Below, piece after piece: positions 1-6,795 of a stretch of 6,917 nt of DNA. Source of the DNA: CAVXYC01 sp046154735 (GTDB lineage: Bacteria > Chloroflexota > UBA6077 > JACCZL01); assembly GCA_046154735.1 (NCBI GenBank), contig JBJXFJ010000559.1, positions 1-6,917 of the forward strand, read 5' to 3'. The stretch's first letter is position 1, and every line of letters begins with the position of its first letter. A model generated the notes under the pieces. It was not told the origin of the DNA. It made no database searches and saw nothing but the letters and a program-made list of their open reading frames with translations. Position numbers and translations under genes: made by a program.

Positions 1-1329
1 TGCCTTCCCGCCCTGCAGGCCAATGTTTGCCAGGTGGTGATTCCCGCACGACGCCGGACAGCCGGACCAGTTGATTGAGATTGGTCGGCGGAGGGTGGGC
101 AAGTGCTCCAGGTGGCGGGCCACCGAGAGCGCGTGCCCCTTGGTGTCCGTAAGTGCCAGATCGCAGAGGTTGGTCCCAATGCAGCTCACCGTTCCGCGTA
201 TTGATGGTGCTGGGTCTGGCCGTAGCACTGCCAGCAGTGGTTCGGCGAGCAGGGACGAAAGCGAGCGCTCAGGGACGTTCGTGATGATCAAGTTCTGCCC
301 GGGAGTGATCCGCACCTCACCCGTACCGTACACATCCGCGAGCCGCGCAAGCTCGTTGATTTGGCTGGCCTCAATCCGACCCACAGGCACCGCAAGTCCC
401 ACGGCATAAAGGCCCTCTTGAGCCTGCGGCGTGATCCCCAGGTGATCAGACTGATCGGTAGATTGAACGCTCTGCCCCGCGCGATCTAGCGTGAATCCGA
501 GCCGCTCTTCAAGTGCCGCGCGGAAGCGTTCCACGCCCCAGTCGTCGATAAGGAAGGCGAGTCTTGCGCGCGAGCGTGAGTCCCGAGATCCATGATCTCG
601 GAACAGTAGGGTGATCTGTGCCGCAACATCGGCCGCGATCGCGGGTTCAACAAAGGCGTCCAGCGATCGCGAGGCAACAAACCCGCCCGAGCCCTGCTTG
701 CCGCCCACCCACACATTGAATCCCTTAATCGTTTCGCCATTGCGATGCTTGACGGACGGGCTCATCGAAATATCCTGCGTCTCGAGTTGCAGGCAGTGGT
801 TCTGGCAGCCAGTGATGGCCACATTGAACTTTCTCGGGAGGTTACTGAATTCGCGGTTGCCCACAAAGATCTCGGAATAGGCCCGCGCCGCTCGAGATGC
901 GTCGAAAAGCTCATGTGGAGTCAGGCCGGCCAGTGAGCAGGTCATCACGTTACGGATGTTGTCCATGCCCGTTTGAAGGCTGCTCAGACCCACGGACTCC
1001 AGCCGCTTAAGCATCTCCGGCACGTCCTGGATGCCAAACCATCGGACTTGAAGCTGCTGGCGGGTAGTGACATCAAGCTCGCCTCGGCCGAAATCGGTGG
1101 CCATAGCCGCGACGACGCGGAGCTGCATGCTTGTGGCAATGCCCGCGGGAATTCGGATCCGCATCATGAACTGGCCGGGTGTGTGCTTACGAAAGAAAAC
1201 GCCATACCATTTCATGCGGACCTTATCGTCATCGGTGATCGTCTCCCAGCCATCGCGAGCATACCTCTCGATGTCCGGCAGCACATCCAGTCCGTCCTTT
1301 GCCGCTTTGATCGCCTCAAACTTGTTCAT
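1..1329 (-). CDS. nirA: Ferredoxin-type siroheme nitrite reductase NirA (3' end cut by the window edge)
   Basis: NirA performs the six-electron reduction of nitrite to ammonium in the cytoplasm using siroheme and one [4Fe-4S] cluster, normally fed by ferredoxin. The minus strand is open for 443 codons from the ATG at 1329 to position 1, with no stop. It begins MNKFEAIKAAK. The first half has the ferredoxin-type half-domain with TTRQQLQVRW (residues 88-97) and GMDNIRNV (121-128). A central LPRKFNVAITGC stretch (164-175) and GFNVWVGGKQG (203-213) follow. The four ligands of the cluster/siroheme are all present: C383-x5-C389 (SCIGTNLC) and C424-x3-C428 (SGCPASC). The 35-residue step between the two pairs matches plant nitrite reductase. 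Family members usually have about 500-560 residues, so roughly the last 60-110 are missing. The start is supported by AAAGGAG 7 nt upstream and a 4-nt overlap with the nitrate reductase stop. A related assimilatory sulfite reductase is the main alternative; the operon context makes nitrite reductase much more likely. Confidence 0.95.
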   Translation of the reverse strand, partial: MNKFEAIKAAKDGLDVLPDIERYARDGWETITDDDKVRMKWYGVFFRKHTPGQFMMRIRIPAGIATSMQLRVVAAMATDFGRGELDVTTRQQLQVRWFGIQDVPEMLKRLESVGLSSLQTGMDNIRNVMTCSLAGLTPHELFDASRAARAYSEIFVGNREFSNLPRKFNVAITGCQNHCLQLETQDISMSPSVKHRNGETIKGFNVWVGGKQGSGGFVASRSLDAFVEPAIAADVAAQITLLFRDHGSRDSRSRARLAFLIDDWGVERFRAALEERLGFTLDRAGQSVQSTDQSDHLGITPQAQEGLYAVGLAVPVGRIEASQINELARLADVYGTGEVRITPGQNLIITNVPERSLSSLLAEPLLAVLRPDPAPSIRGTVSCIGTNLCDLALTDTKGHALSVARHLEHLPTLRRPISINWSGCPASCGNHHLANIGLQGGKA

Positions 1330-3563
1330 GCTGCCGCTCCTTTATCGGATTCTGGGTTTGAATTGCCGGAGATGGCTTCGCCCGAAGCGTCAAGTGGGAT
1401 TGGCGTGGCTCGTGCCGCCGCAAGTCGTACCTGGACGATGCGGTATTTCAGCGCGGGCTGCTTCGAGATGGGGTCAAACGCGGAGTCCGTGGTGGTGTTT
1501 AAAGATCCGCCCTTGTTCCGCAGCGTGCCCCAGTGAAAGGGCGCGAAGACTGTTCCGAGAGGAACGTCGGCGGTGAGCCGAGCTTGAAACCGTGCGGACA
1601 TCCCCTCTGGCGCTTGCATCTCCACCCAGTCGCCCTCCTGAATGGAGAGGCGGCACGCGTCATCAGGGTTGACAGCTAGGTACGGCTCCGGACAGCTCTT
1701 CATGAGCTGGGGGACGTTGCCCGTACGGGTCATTGTGTGCCACTGATCGCGTTCTCGGCCGGTTGTCAGCACCAGGTCATGCTCCATGGTGGGGGCTGCC
1801 TGGGGACGCCATTCAGGCGCATGAAAACGCGCCCGGCCGTTGGCCGTTCCGAATTGCAAATCCATGTAAAGTCGCGTGGTGCCCGGGCTCGTTTCGTCTG
1901 GACAGGGCCACTGCAGACCGCCCTCGGTCCGCAGCCGCTCATAGCTAATCCCGGTAATGTCCATGTCTGTACCGCGCGTGGACTCGCGATATTCGTTGAA
2001 CACCGCTTCGGCATCCCGAAAGTTGAAGGCTGGGCCATATCCGAGGCGTTGACCGAGCTCAGCAAAGATTGCCCAATCCGGTCGGGCGCGCCCCGGTGCT
2101 TCCACGAGCGCCGGCATGTACGAGATGCGGCGTTCCGATGACGTGCTCGTTCCGTCTTTCTCAGCCCACTGAGCCGCCGGGAGCGCCAGGTGGGCCATTT
2201 CAGAAGTTTCGGTGGGGAAGTACGCGTCCTGAACAACCACGAGCTCGGCGCGTTCCAGGCCCGCTCGAACAGCATCGAGATTCGGCATGGAGACCATAGG
2301 ATTTGTAGCGGCGATCCAGACGGCCTTCATTTTTCCGCTCGCCAGCGCGTCAAACATCTCAACCGCGGTGAGTCCTGGCTTGGGTTGGATTCGCTCAGCG
2401 GGCACGCGCCAGTGCGCTTCCATCTCCCGTCGATGTGATTCATTCACGACCAGTCGATGCCCCGGGAGCAGCGCAGCCAAGCCGCCCACCTCACGGCCGC
2501 CCATGGCATTCGGCTGGCCCGTCAGGGAGAACGGACCGGCGCCGGCTCGACCAATGTGGCCCGTGGCGAGGTGCAGGTTGATCAAAGCCAGAGATCGATC
2601 CACTCCGTCGGTGTTTTGATTGACGCCCATCGCCCAGAACGAGAGTGAGGCCGGGGAGCTTGCGAACATGCGGGCCGCGCGTTCAAGGAGCTCCACGGTT
2701 ACCCCGGTGGCATCCGCCACTCGCACTGGATCCCATTGGAGCGCCGCGGCCTGCGTCTCGGCCCAGCCGTCCGTGTGCTGTTCAATGAATTCGCGAGAAA
2801 GTAGTCCGTCGCGGATGGCTACATGGAGCAGTCCGTATAGGAGCGGCAAGTCGGTGCCAGGGCGGAGTTGCAGGTGAATGTCAGCCTCGCGCGCCGTCGC
2901 CGTTCGCCGTGGGTCAATCACGATGATCCCAACGTTCTCCTGCGCGGCTCTTCGAGCCAGGGCTCGTTTGAAGAGCACCGGGTGGCAATCTGCCGCATTT
3001 GAGCCAATGAACAGGAAGCAGTTGGCCAGATCCAGATCTTCATAGGCGCAGGGCGGCCCGTCTTTTCCAAGTGCAAGCTGGTAGGCTGAGACGGCGCTGG
3101 ACATGCACAGGCGGGAGTTGGAATCCACGTTGTTCGTGCCGATGAAGCCCTTCGCAAGCTTATTAACCACGTAATAGTCTTCCGACAGGAGTTGACCGGA
3201 GATGTAGAAGCCGACGCTGTCAGGACCATGCTCAGTGATGATCCGGGCAAAACGCTCCGCGGCCCAGCCCATGGCCATTTCCCAGCTCACCCGATTGAAA
3301 GGTCGGAGGCGTCCTTCGCGGAGCCATGGGAAGGACAGCCGGTCCTGCGCGTTCACGGCTTGAGGCAGATACACGGCTTTGCGGCAGAGCATCCCCTGAG
3401 TTCCCGCATGTGCCTTGTTGCCGCGAACGCGGCTCACCAGCCCATCGCGGAGCTCCACGTTCAGTCCGCAACCAACACCACAGTACGGGCAGATGGTGGA
3501 GCCGATCGGGCTGTCCGTAGACGGATCCGGGACCTGTGCCGGCAACATCTCAAGTGGTGTCAT
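1326..3563 (-). CDS. narB: Assimilatory nitrate reductase, NarB/NasA type molybdopterin oxidoreductase
   Basis: This enzyme reduces nitrate to nitrite in the cytoplasm, the first reductive step of assimilation. It is 745 residues from the chosen ATG. The N-terminal [4Fe-4S] motif is C25-x2-C28-x3-C32-x27-C60 (CPYCGVGC then LCRKA). K62 follows as the conserved lysine thought to relay electrons to the pterin. The molybdenum-ligating cysteine is C153 in NSRLCMSSAV, the hallmark of NapA/NarB/NasA enzymes rather than serine or selenocysteine relatives. The C-terminal MGD-binding domain spans about 593-715 (TTGRERDQWHTMTRTG, then HWGTL and NKGGSLN). It ends in a short, low-complexity tail, with no BFD-like [2Fe-2S] domain of the Klebsiella NasA kind and no Tat signal. 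This points to a soluble ferredoxin- or flavodoxin-dependent enzyme. A longer reading from 3641 adds 26 residues overlapping the transporter gene. I prefer 3563, 1 nt after that stop, with GGAG upstream. NasA is an equally fair name. Confidence 0.95.
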   Translation of the reverse strand: MTPLEMLPAQVPDPSTDSPIGSTICPYCGVGCGLNVELRDGLVSRVRGNKAHAGTQGMLCRKAVYLPQAVNAQDRLSFPWLREGRLRPFNRVSWEMAMGWAAERFARIITEHGPDSVGFYISGQLLSEDYYVVNKLAKGFIGTNNVDSNSRLCMSSAVSAYQLALGKDGPPCAYEDLDLANCFLFIGSNAADCHPVLFKRALARRAAQENVGIIVIDPRRTATAREADIHLQLRPGTDLPLLYGLLHVAIRDGLLSREFIEQHTDGWAETQAAALQWDPVRVADATGVTVELLERAARMFASSPASLSFWAMGVNQNTDGVDRSLALINLHLATGHIGRAGAGPFSLTGQPNAMGGREVGGLAALLPGHRLVVNESHRREMEAHWRVPAERIQPKPGLTAVEMFDALASGKMKAVWIAATNPMVSMPNLDAVRAGLERAELVVVQDAYFPTETSEMAHLALPAAQWAEKDGTSTSSERRISYMPALVEAPGRARPDWAIFAELGQRLGYGPAFNFRDAEAVFNEYRESTRGTDMDITGISYERLRTEGGLQWPCPDETSPGTTRLYMDLQFGTANGRARFHAPEWRPQAAPTMEHDLVLTTGRERDQWHTMTRTGNVPQLMKSCPEPYLAVNPDDACRLSIQEGDWVEMQAPEGMSARFQARLTADVPLGTVFAPFHWGTLRNKGGSLNTTTDSAFDPISKQPALKYRIVQVRLAAARATPIPLDASGEAISGNSNPESDKGAAA
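1337..1343 (-). promoter_or_regulatory. Ribosome binding site of nirA
   Basis: AAAGGAG on the minus strand lies 7 nt before the nirA ATG at 1329. It sits inside the last codons of the nitrate reductase gene and fixes the nirA start. With the ATGA overlap it suggests translational coupling of the two reductases. Confidence 0.75.
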
Positions 3564-3564
3564 T

Positions 3565-4818
3565 TCAGACACGCTCCATAGACATAGCCGGACTCGTTCC
3601 GGTGGTCCAGGCCACGCGCCACCCGTGCTCAAGCACGACAAGTATTCTCAGCACCACCAGAGCAAACGCTGCAACCGCGGCAAGAATCAAGAACGCGGAA
3701 GCGAACGAGCCACTGGCTTCCTTGATGCCACCGAGCAGGATGGGAAGAAAGAAACCACCCAGTCCACCAATGGCGCCCACCGTTCCTGTGGCAATGCCGA
3801 TCTCATTTCGAAATCGCTGGGGAACGAGCTGAAACACGGAGCCATTTCCGATGCCGAAGAATGCCATGCCAGCAACGAGCAGCGCCGTGGTGATCTCCAG
3901 CACGGGCAGGGTACTGACCAGCATGTATGTTGCGGCGATGCCCGCCAGAACAACGGTGAGGAGGCGAACTCCGCCGAAGCGATCGGCAAGGTAGCCGCCA
4001 ATGGGTCGGATGCCGCTGCCTACAAACGCGGCGAGCGCCGTGATTCCGCCCGCGGAGACCGCGTCAAGCGCATACTGATCACGCAGGAGCAGCGGCAGAA
4101 AACTGCTCAAGCCCACGTAGCCGCCAAAGGTCACGCTGTAGAGAAGGCAGAACCACCACATATCACCGTGGCCCAATGCCTTGAAGTGGCTCGAGAGTGG
4201 CGGATTCACCGCGTCTCTCGGGCTGTCTTTGGCAAGCAGTGCGAACGCGAGTAGGACGAGCGCAAGGGGCAGCATGGCCAGCCCCAGCACGTTGTGCCAG
4301 CCCACCACCTCAGCGATGCGCGGCGCGGCCAAATTGGCGATGACCGTTCCGCTGTTGCCCGCGGCCGCCACACCCATGGCCAGGCCCTGCCGCTTGGGTG
4401 AATACCATTTGCTTGCCAGAGGCAGGGCCACGGCGAATGATGCGCCGGCGCTGCCCAACATGAGTCCGATGGCCAGGAGACTGGGTAGTCCGTCACCCAT
4501 GAGCCAACCGAGCGTGAGCGGAATGAACAGGAACACCAGCATTCCAATGCCAACTCGCTTTCCGCCAACTCGATCGCCGAGAACGCCAAGCGGAATGCGG
4601 AGCAGCGACCCGGTAAGGATCGGCACGGCCACCATCAGGCCCTTCTCGCTTGGGCTCAATCCGACACTCTCAGCAATTGAGATCCCCAGTGCCCCCAGGA
4701 GCACCCAGAGCATGAAGCTCAGGTCAAAGTGGAGAAAGCTCGCGATGAGCGTGGGCGTGTGCCCCGGACGATCGGCGTCGGCCTGTGAATATGGCTGCGT
4801 CGTAGTGATCGGCGACAT
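3565..4818 (-). CDS. Nitrate/nitrite transporter of the major facilitator superfamily, NNP family (NarK/NasA type)
   Basis: This is an inner-membrane secondary carrier for nitrate uptake and/or nitrite exchange. The chosen start gives 417 residues with about twelve hydrophobic segments, a normal length for the family. The NNP hallmarks are visible. FDLSFMLWVLLGALG forms TM1. R74 (GSLLRIPLGVLGDR) in TM2 and R271 (GSGIRPIGGYLADR) in TM8 match the two arginines that bind the anion in NarK. AGNSGT (153-158) is a variant of the first nitrate-signature motif, and GNGSVFQLVP (324-333) is the second. Position between the ABC transporter and nitrate reductase genes argues for assimilatory import. The alternative ATG at 4845 would add nine residues but has no ribosome binding site; the GGAGGAGGAA tract would then be coding. 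The start at 4818 is therefore preferred. The sequence does not show whether it works as a proton symporter or a nitrite antiporter. The gene could be called narK or nasA. Confidence 0.93.
   Translation of the reverse strand: MSPITTTQPYSQADADRPGHTPTLIASFLHFDLSFMLWVLLGALGISIAESVGLSPSEKGLMVAVPILTGSLLRIPLGVLGDRVGGKRVGIGMLVFLFIPLTLGWLMGDGLPSLLAIGLMLGSAGASFAVALPLASKWYSPKRQGLAMGVAAAGNSGTVIANLAAPRIAEVVGWHNVLGLAMLPLALVLLAFALLAKDSPRDAVNPPLSSHFKALGHGDMWWFCLLYSVTFGGYVGLSSFLPLLLRDQYALDAVSAGGITALAAFVGSGIRPIGGYLADRFGGVRLLTVVLAGIAATYMLVSTLPVLEITTALLVAGMAFFGIGNGSVFQLVPQRFRNEIGIATGTVGAIGGLGGFFLPILLGGIKEASGSFASAFLILAAVAAFALVVLRILVVLEHGWRVAWTTGTSPAMSMERV
3574..3577 (-). promoter_or_regulatory. Probable ribosome binding site of the nitrate reductase gene
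   Basis: GGAG on the minus strand lies 10 nt before the ATG at 3563 and inside the last codons of the transporter gene. The spacing is slightly long but it supports this start over the upstream ATG at 3641. The arrangement (stop TGA, one base, ATG) implies coupled translation. Confidence 0.5.
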
Positions 4819-4829
4819 GAGTACCCGAA

Positions 4830-4839
4830 TTCCTCCTCC
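4830..4839 (-). promoter_or_regulatory. Strong purine-rich ribosome binding site of the MFS transporter
   Basis: GGAGGAGGAA on the minus strand ends 11 nt before the ATG at 4818. It is the best Shine-Dalgarno in the window by complementarity, although its AGGAGG core is 13 nt from the start, which is long. It decides between the ATGs at 4845 and 4818. Confidence 0.6.
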
Positions 4840-4865
4840 GGCCATCTCGGGACACCGTTAGTCCA

Positions 4866-4880
4866 CCTGTGGCTGACAGG
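4866..4880. repeat. Short 5-bp inverted repeat
   Basis: CCTGT (4866-4870) and ACAGG (4876-4880) are perfect reverse complements around a 5-nt loop. The arm CCTGT overlaps CACCTG, which can instead pair with CAGGTG at 4897-4902. Five-base repeats arise often by chance, so this is only weak evidence of function. Confidence 0.35.
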
Positions 4881-4920
4881 ATGGTAAGTCGGCGCTCAGG
4901 TGAAGAACCTTGCACCGGGC

Positions 4921-4949
4921 GCACAAATCCAGATCGTTCGGATTTGTGC
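4921..4949. repeat. Perfect 10-bp inverted repeat with 9-nt spacer
   Basis: GCACAAATCC (4921-4930) and GGATTTGTGC (4940-4949) are exact reverse complements around a 9-nt spacer. On the transcribed strand the RNA could form a 10-bp hairpin, closing further by a G-U pair to a 7-nt loop (AACGATC). No U-tract follows. It could be an RNA hairpin or a dyad site for a DNA-binding protein. Confidence 0.8.
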
Positions 4950-4959
4950 AGGACGCACA
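4945..4959. repeat. Overlapping 5-bp inverted repeat sharing an arm with the larger one
   Basis: TGTGC (4945-4949) and GCACA (4955-4959) are reverse complements around AGGAC. The left arm is also the end of the larger repeat, so the element GCACA occurs at 4921, as its complement at 4945, and again at 4955. The two stems cannot form at the same time. Confidence 0.5.
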
Positions 4960-5036
4960 TAGTGGGCAAAGCGCAACCTATATGCGTCCCCCGAATCTGA
5001 GGAATCGGAATGGGCTTATGGGCCGTGGTTCATCCT

Positions 5037-5888
5037 TTACTCACTGGCTTCGTGTCCTTGATATGCTTCAGTCAATAGGAATAGCAGACGATCACGAGCC
5101 TCCGTATACGCCGGATCATGAATCATGGATCGTCGATCTCGAGGCCGCGGAACGTTGATTGAGACGATCTCTCCCACGGTCGCGGCTGGACCGTTCGTCA
5201 TGACGACCACACGATCGGAGAGGTAGATCGCTTCATCGATGTCATGCGTGACCATCAGCACCGTTTCGGTCTTTCGGTCCAGACTCCACATGGTGACAAG
5301 CTCTTCGTGGAGCGCCGATTTGGTCAGTGCATCCAGGGCTCCAAATGGCTCGTCCAGCAGGAGCACCTTGGGGTGAACCGAAAATGCCCGAGCGATTGCC
5401 ACGCGCTGCTTCATGCCGCCCGAGAGCTGATGGGGCTTCTTCTGAGCGGCGGCAGCGAGTCCAACCATCTCGAGAAACCGATCGGTTTGGGCGGCTTTCT
5501 CATCCCGTGTCAGATCGCCAAATGCGGAGTCCACCGCTTCATAGACGTTTTCTCGCACGGTCAGCCACGGCAACAGGCTGTAGTTTTGGAACACCATGGA
5601 TCGATCAGATCCGGGAGATGTAATGGGCTTGCCGTCCAGCAAGATAGCTCCGCTGGTTGGCTGAGCCAGTCCTGCAGCCATATTGAGCAGCGTGCTCTTA
5701 CCGCAGCCAGAGTGACCAATGAGTGAGATGAACTCACCGCGACCGATCTCGAGCGATACATCTCTGACCGCGACGTATGGCCCGGTGGAGGTAGGAAACG
5801 TCTTACCTACCTCCTGAAAGGTAAGAACAGTGTTTGTAGTTTCAGCCCTAATGGCTTCTGTTCGAGGTGTGAGCGTTGCCTGTGTCAT
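5037..5888 (-). CDS. nrtD: Nitrate ABC transporter ATP-binding protein, NrtD/NrtC type
   Basis: This 283-residue cytoplasmic ATPase powers nitrate (and possibly nitrite or cyanate) import through NrtB. All nucleotide-binding motifs are intact: Walker A GHSGCGKST (58-66), Q-loop Q101 (VFQNYSLLPWLTV), signature LSGGMKQR (155-162), Walker B VLLLDE (175-180), D-loop ALD and switch H215 (THD). The motifs QNYSLLPW and DEPFGALDALTK are typical of the nitrate/taurine/sulfonate importer group. Cyanobacteria use a pair, NrtC (about 660 residues with a C-terminal NrtA-like regulatory domain) and NrtD (about 275). Here a single short ATPase is present, so a homodimer is likely. The ATG at 5888 follows the nrtB stop by 3 nt, with GAGGG (5896-5900) 7 nt upstream, so translation is probably coupled. 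The nitrate assignment rests on the neighbours; the motifs alone would also suit a sulfonate or taurine importer. Confidence 0.9.
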   Translation of the reverse strand: MTQATLTPRTEAIRAETTNTVLTFQEVGKTFPTSTGPYVAVRDVSLEIGRGEFISLIGHSGCGKSTLLNMAAGLAQPTSGAILLDGKPITSPGSDRSMVFQNYSLLPWLTVRENVYEAVDSAFGDLTRDEKAAQTDRFLEMVGLAAAAQKKPHQLSGGMKQRVAIARAFSVHPKVLLLDEPFGALDALTKSALHEELVTMWSLDRKTETVLMVTHDIDEAIYLSDRVVVMTNGPAATVGEIVSINVPRPRDRRSMIHDPAYTEARDRLLFLLTEAYQGHEASE

Positions 5889-5891
5889 GTG

Positions 5892-6737
5892 TTAGCCCTC
5901 GTACGCTGCTTTGTGGGCTGCGAGATCAAACAAGCGATCGAGCAGAAGTCCCACGATGCCAATGATCAGAATCGCGCTAATGATGCGATCGACCTTCAAG
6001 GCATTCCAGCTATCCCACACAAAGAATCCGAGCCCAACTCCGCCGGCAAGCATTTCCGCGGCCACGATGACCATCCAGGCGATGCCCATGCTCAAGCGGA
6101 GACCCGTCAACATGTGCGGCAGGCTATAGGGTAGGACCACTTTCTGGATGTACTTCCAGCGGGAGAAGCAAAACACGCGTGCCACATTCTTGTGATCGTT
6201 TGGAATGCTGGCCACGCCAAAGGCGGTGTTGATGATCGTCGGCCAGAGGGCTGTCATGAAGATCACGAAGATGGTGGCCGGTTGGGCGGAATGGAGTGTG
6301 GCCAGGCCAATGGGAAACCAGGCTAACGGAGAGACCGGGCGGAGAACCTGGACGAGCGGATTGATGATCCGGTGGACGCCCGGCGTGATCCCCATGGCAA
6401 TACCCAGCGGAATGGCCACGAGCGAGGCAAGCCCAAAGCCGATTCCGACCCGCCCTAGCGAGGCCATAAGCTGCAGGCCGATGCCCTTATCGTTTGGCCC
6501 CTTGTCATAGAACGGGTTTGACACCAGGCCCCAGAATGTCGCCAGCGTCTGGGCGGGGCCCGGCAAATCGGCCCCTGAGGCCCAAGCAGCAAGGGACCAT
6601 AGTGCCAGAATGAGCAGCAAAGCGGCCGCGCCTGTAGTGAGCCCGCCCAGGATCTTGCGCCCGATGACGCGGAACTGAGCGACGCCCGGCAGTGATAGCG
6701 ACGGCGCGGCAGGTCGGCTGATGATGATCTGTCTCAC
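5892..6737 (-). CDS. nrtB: Nitrate ABC transporter permease NrtB
   Basis: This is an inner-membrane permease of the binding-protein-dependent transport family, forming the nitrate channel with the NrtA-type receptor and the ATPase. From the GTG start it has 281 residues, close to the usual 275-280 for NrtB. A hydrophobic first helix lies at about 32-54, and further helices continue to the C-terminus. The cytoplasmic EAA loop that contacts the ATPase spans about 184-218 (ARVFCFSRWKYIQKVVLP, then LTGLRLSMG). The long reading from an ATG at 6851 overlaps the end of nrtA and adds a 38-residue arginine-rich, non-homologous-looking leader. The GTG at 6737 is preceded by GGAGAG at 8 nt and gives a normal N-terminus. 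The gene follows nrtA by 58 nt and precedes the ATPase by 3 nt. Family relatives import taurine, sulfonates or bicarbonate (SsuC, TauC, CmpB); nitrate is inferred from the operon. Confidence 0.9.
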   Translation of the reverse strand: MRQIIISRPAAPSLSLPGVAQFRVIGRKILGGLTTGAAALLLILALWSLAAWASGADLPGPAQTLATFWGLVSNPFYDKGPNDKGIGLQLMASLGRVGIGFGLASLVAIPLGIAMGITPGVHRIINPLVQVLRPVSPLAWFPIGLATLHSAQPATIFVIFMTALWPTIINTAFGVASIPNDHKNVARVFCFSRWKYIQKVVLPYSLPHMLTGLRLSMGIAWMVIVAAEMLAGGVGLGFFVWDSWNALKVDRIISAILIIGIVGLLLDRLFDLAAHKAAYEG

Positions 6738-6745
6738 AGTAAGAG

Positions 6746-6751
6746 CTCTCC
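6746..6751 (-). promoter_or_regulatory. Ribosome binding site deciding the GTG start of nrtB
   Basis: GGAGAG on the minus strand lies 8 nt before the GTG at 6737. No similar site stands at the upstream ATG (6851), which is inside nrtA. This is the main reason for choosing the GTG. Confidence 0.65.
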
Positions 6752-6795
6752 AGTCTTCAGCATGAAGTCGGGAAATAGTGTTAGCAGCCCCGGGC

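Larger units (their letters stand above)
4819..5036 (-). promoter_or_regulatory. Structured intergenic region upstream of the MFS transporter (possible leader or operator region)
   Basis: This 218-nt gap lies between the ATPase stop (5037) and the transporter start, in an operon whose other visible gaps are 58 nt or less. It holds a perfect 10-bp inverted repeat (4921-4949), an overlapping 5-bp one (4945-4959) and a third 5-bp one (4866-4880). A 6-bp pair also links CACCTG at 4864-4869 with CAGGTG at 4897-4902; it overlaps the third repeat, so the two pairings exclude each other. There is no run of T after any stem in either direction, so none is a standard intrinsic terminator. I found no convincing sigma-70 or sigma-54 promoter, no NtcA-type GTA-N8-TAC site and no full NtrC-type palindrome. 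A role as leader, operator or mRNA-processing site is inference. Confidence 0.4.

Noticed and set aside
71..1576. Plus-strand open frames (71-409, 611-880, 973-1536, 1067-1576) and the minus frame 486-740 in the nirA region
   Set aside because: They lie opposite or out of frame with nirA, whose own frame is open throughout and carries all family motifs. Their translations are low-complexity and arginine/serine-rich, as expected of shadows in GC-rich DNA.
3415..4254. 279-codon plus-strand open frame across the transporter gene
   Set aside because: It is antisense to the MFS gene, has an odd composition rich in charged and small residues, shows no domain I recognise, and overlaps two well-supported genes.
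4921..4959. Intrinsic transcription terminator at the 10-bp hairpin
   Set aside because: No run of T follows the stem on either strand and the stem is not especially GC-rich. It may still be a structured RNA, but not a standard terminator.
4724..4969. 81-codon minus-strand open frame starting in the intergenic gap
   Set aside because: It begins at a TTG, has no clear ribosome binding site, passes through the inverted repeats and then runs out of frame into the transporter gene.
4960..5010. Possible promoter elements (CATATA, CACTAT) on the minus strand
   Set aside because: No acceptable -35 box lies 16-18 nt upstream of either, and no GG-N10-GC sigma-54 spacing fits the nearby TTGC.
5014..5033. 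Very short leader peptide (ATG AAC CAC GGC CCA TAA) just after the ATPase stop on the minus strand
   Set aside because: Five codons, with the purine tract directly abutting the ATG and so no usable spacing. It is too short to tell from chance.
4910..5158. 82-codon plus-strand open frame across the gap and the ATPase 3' end
   Set aside because: Its second half is antisense to the ATPase gene and the translation resembles no known protein.
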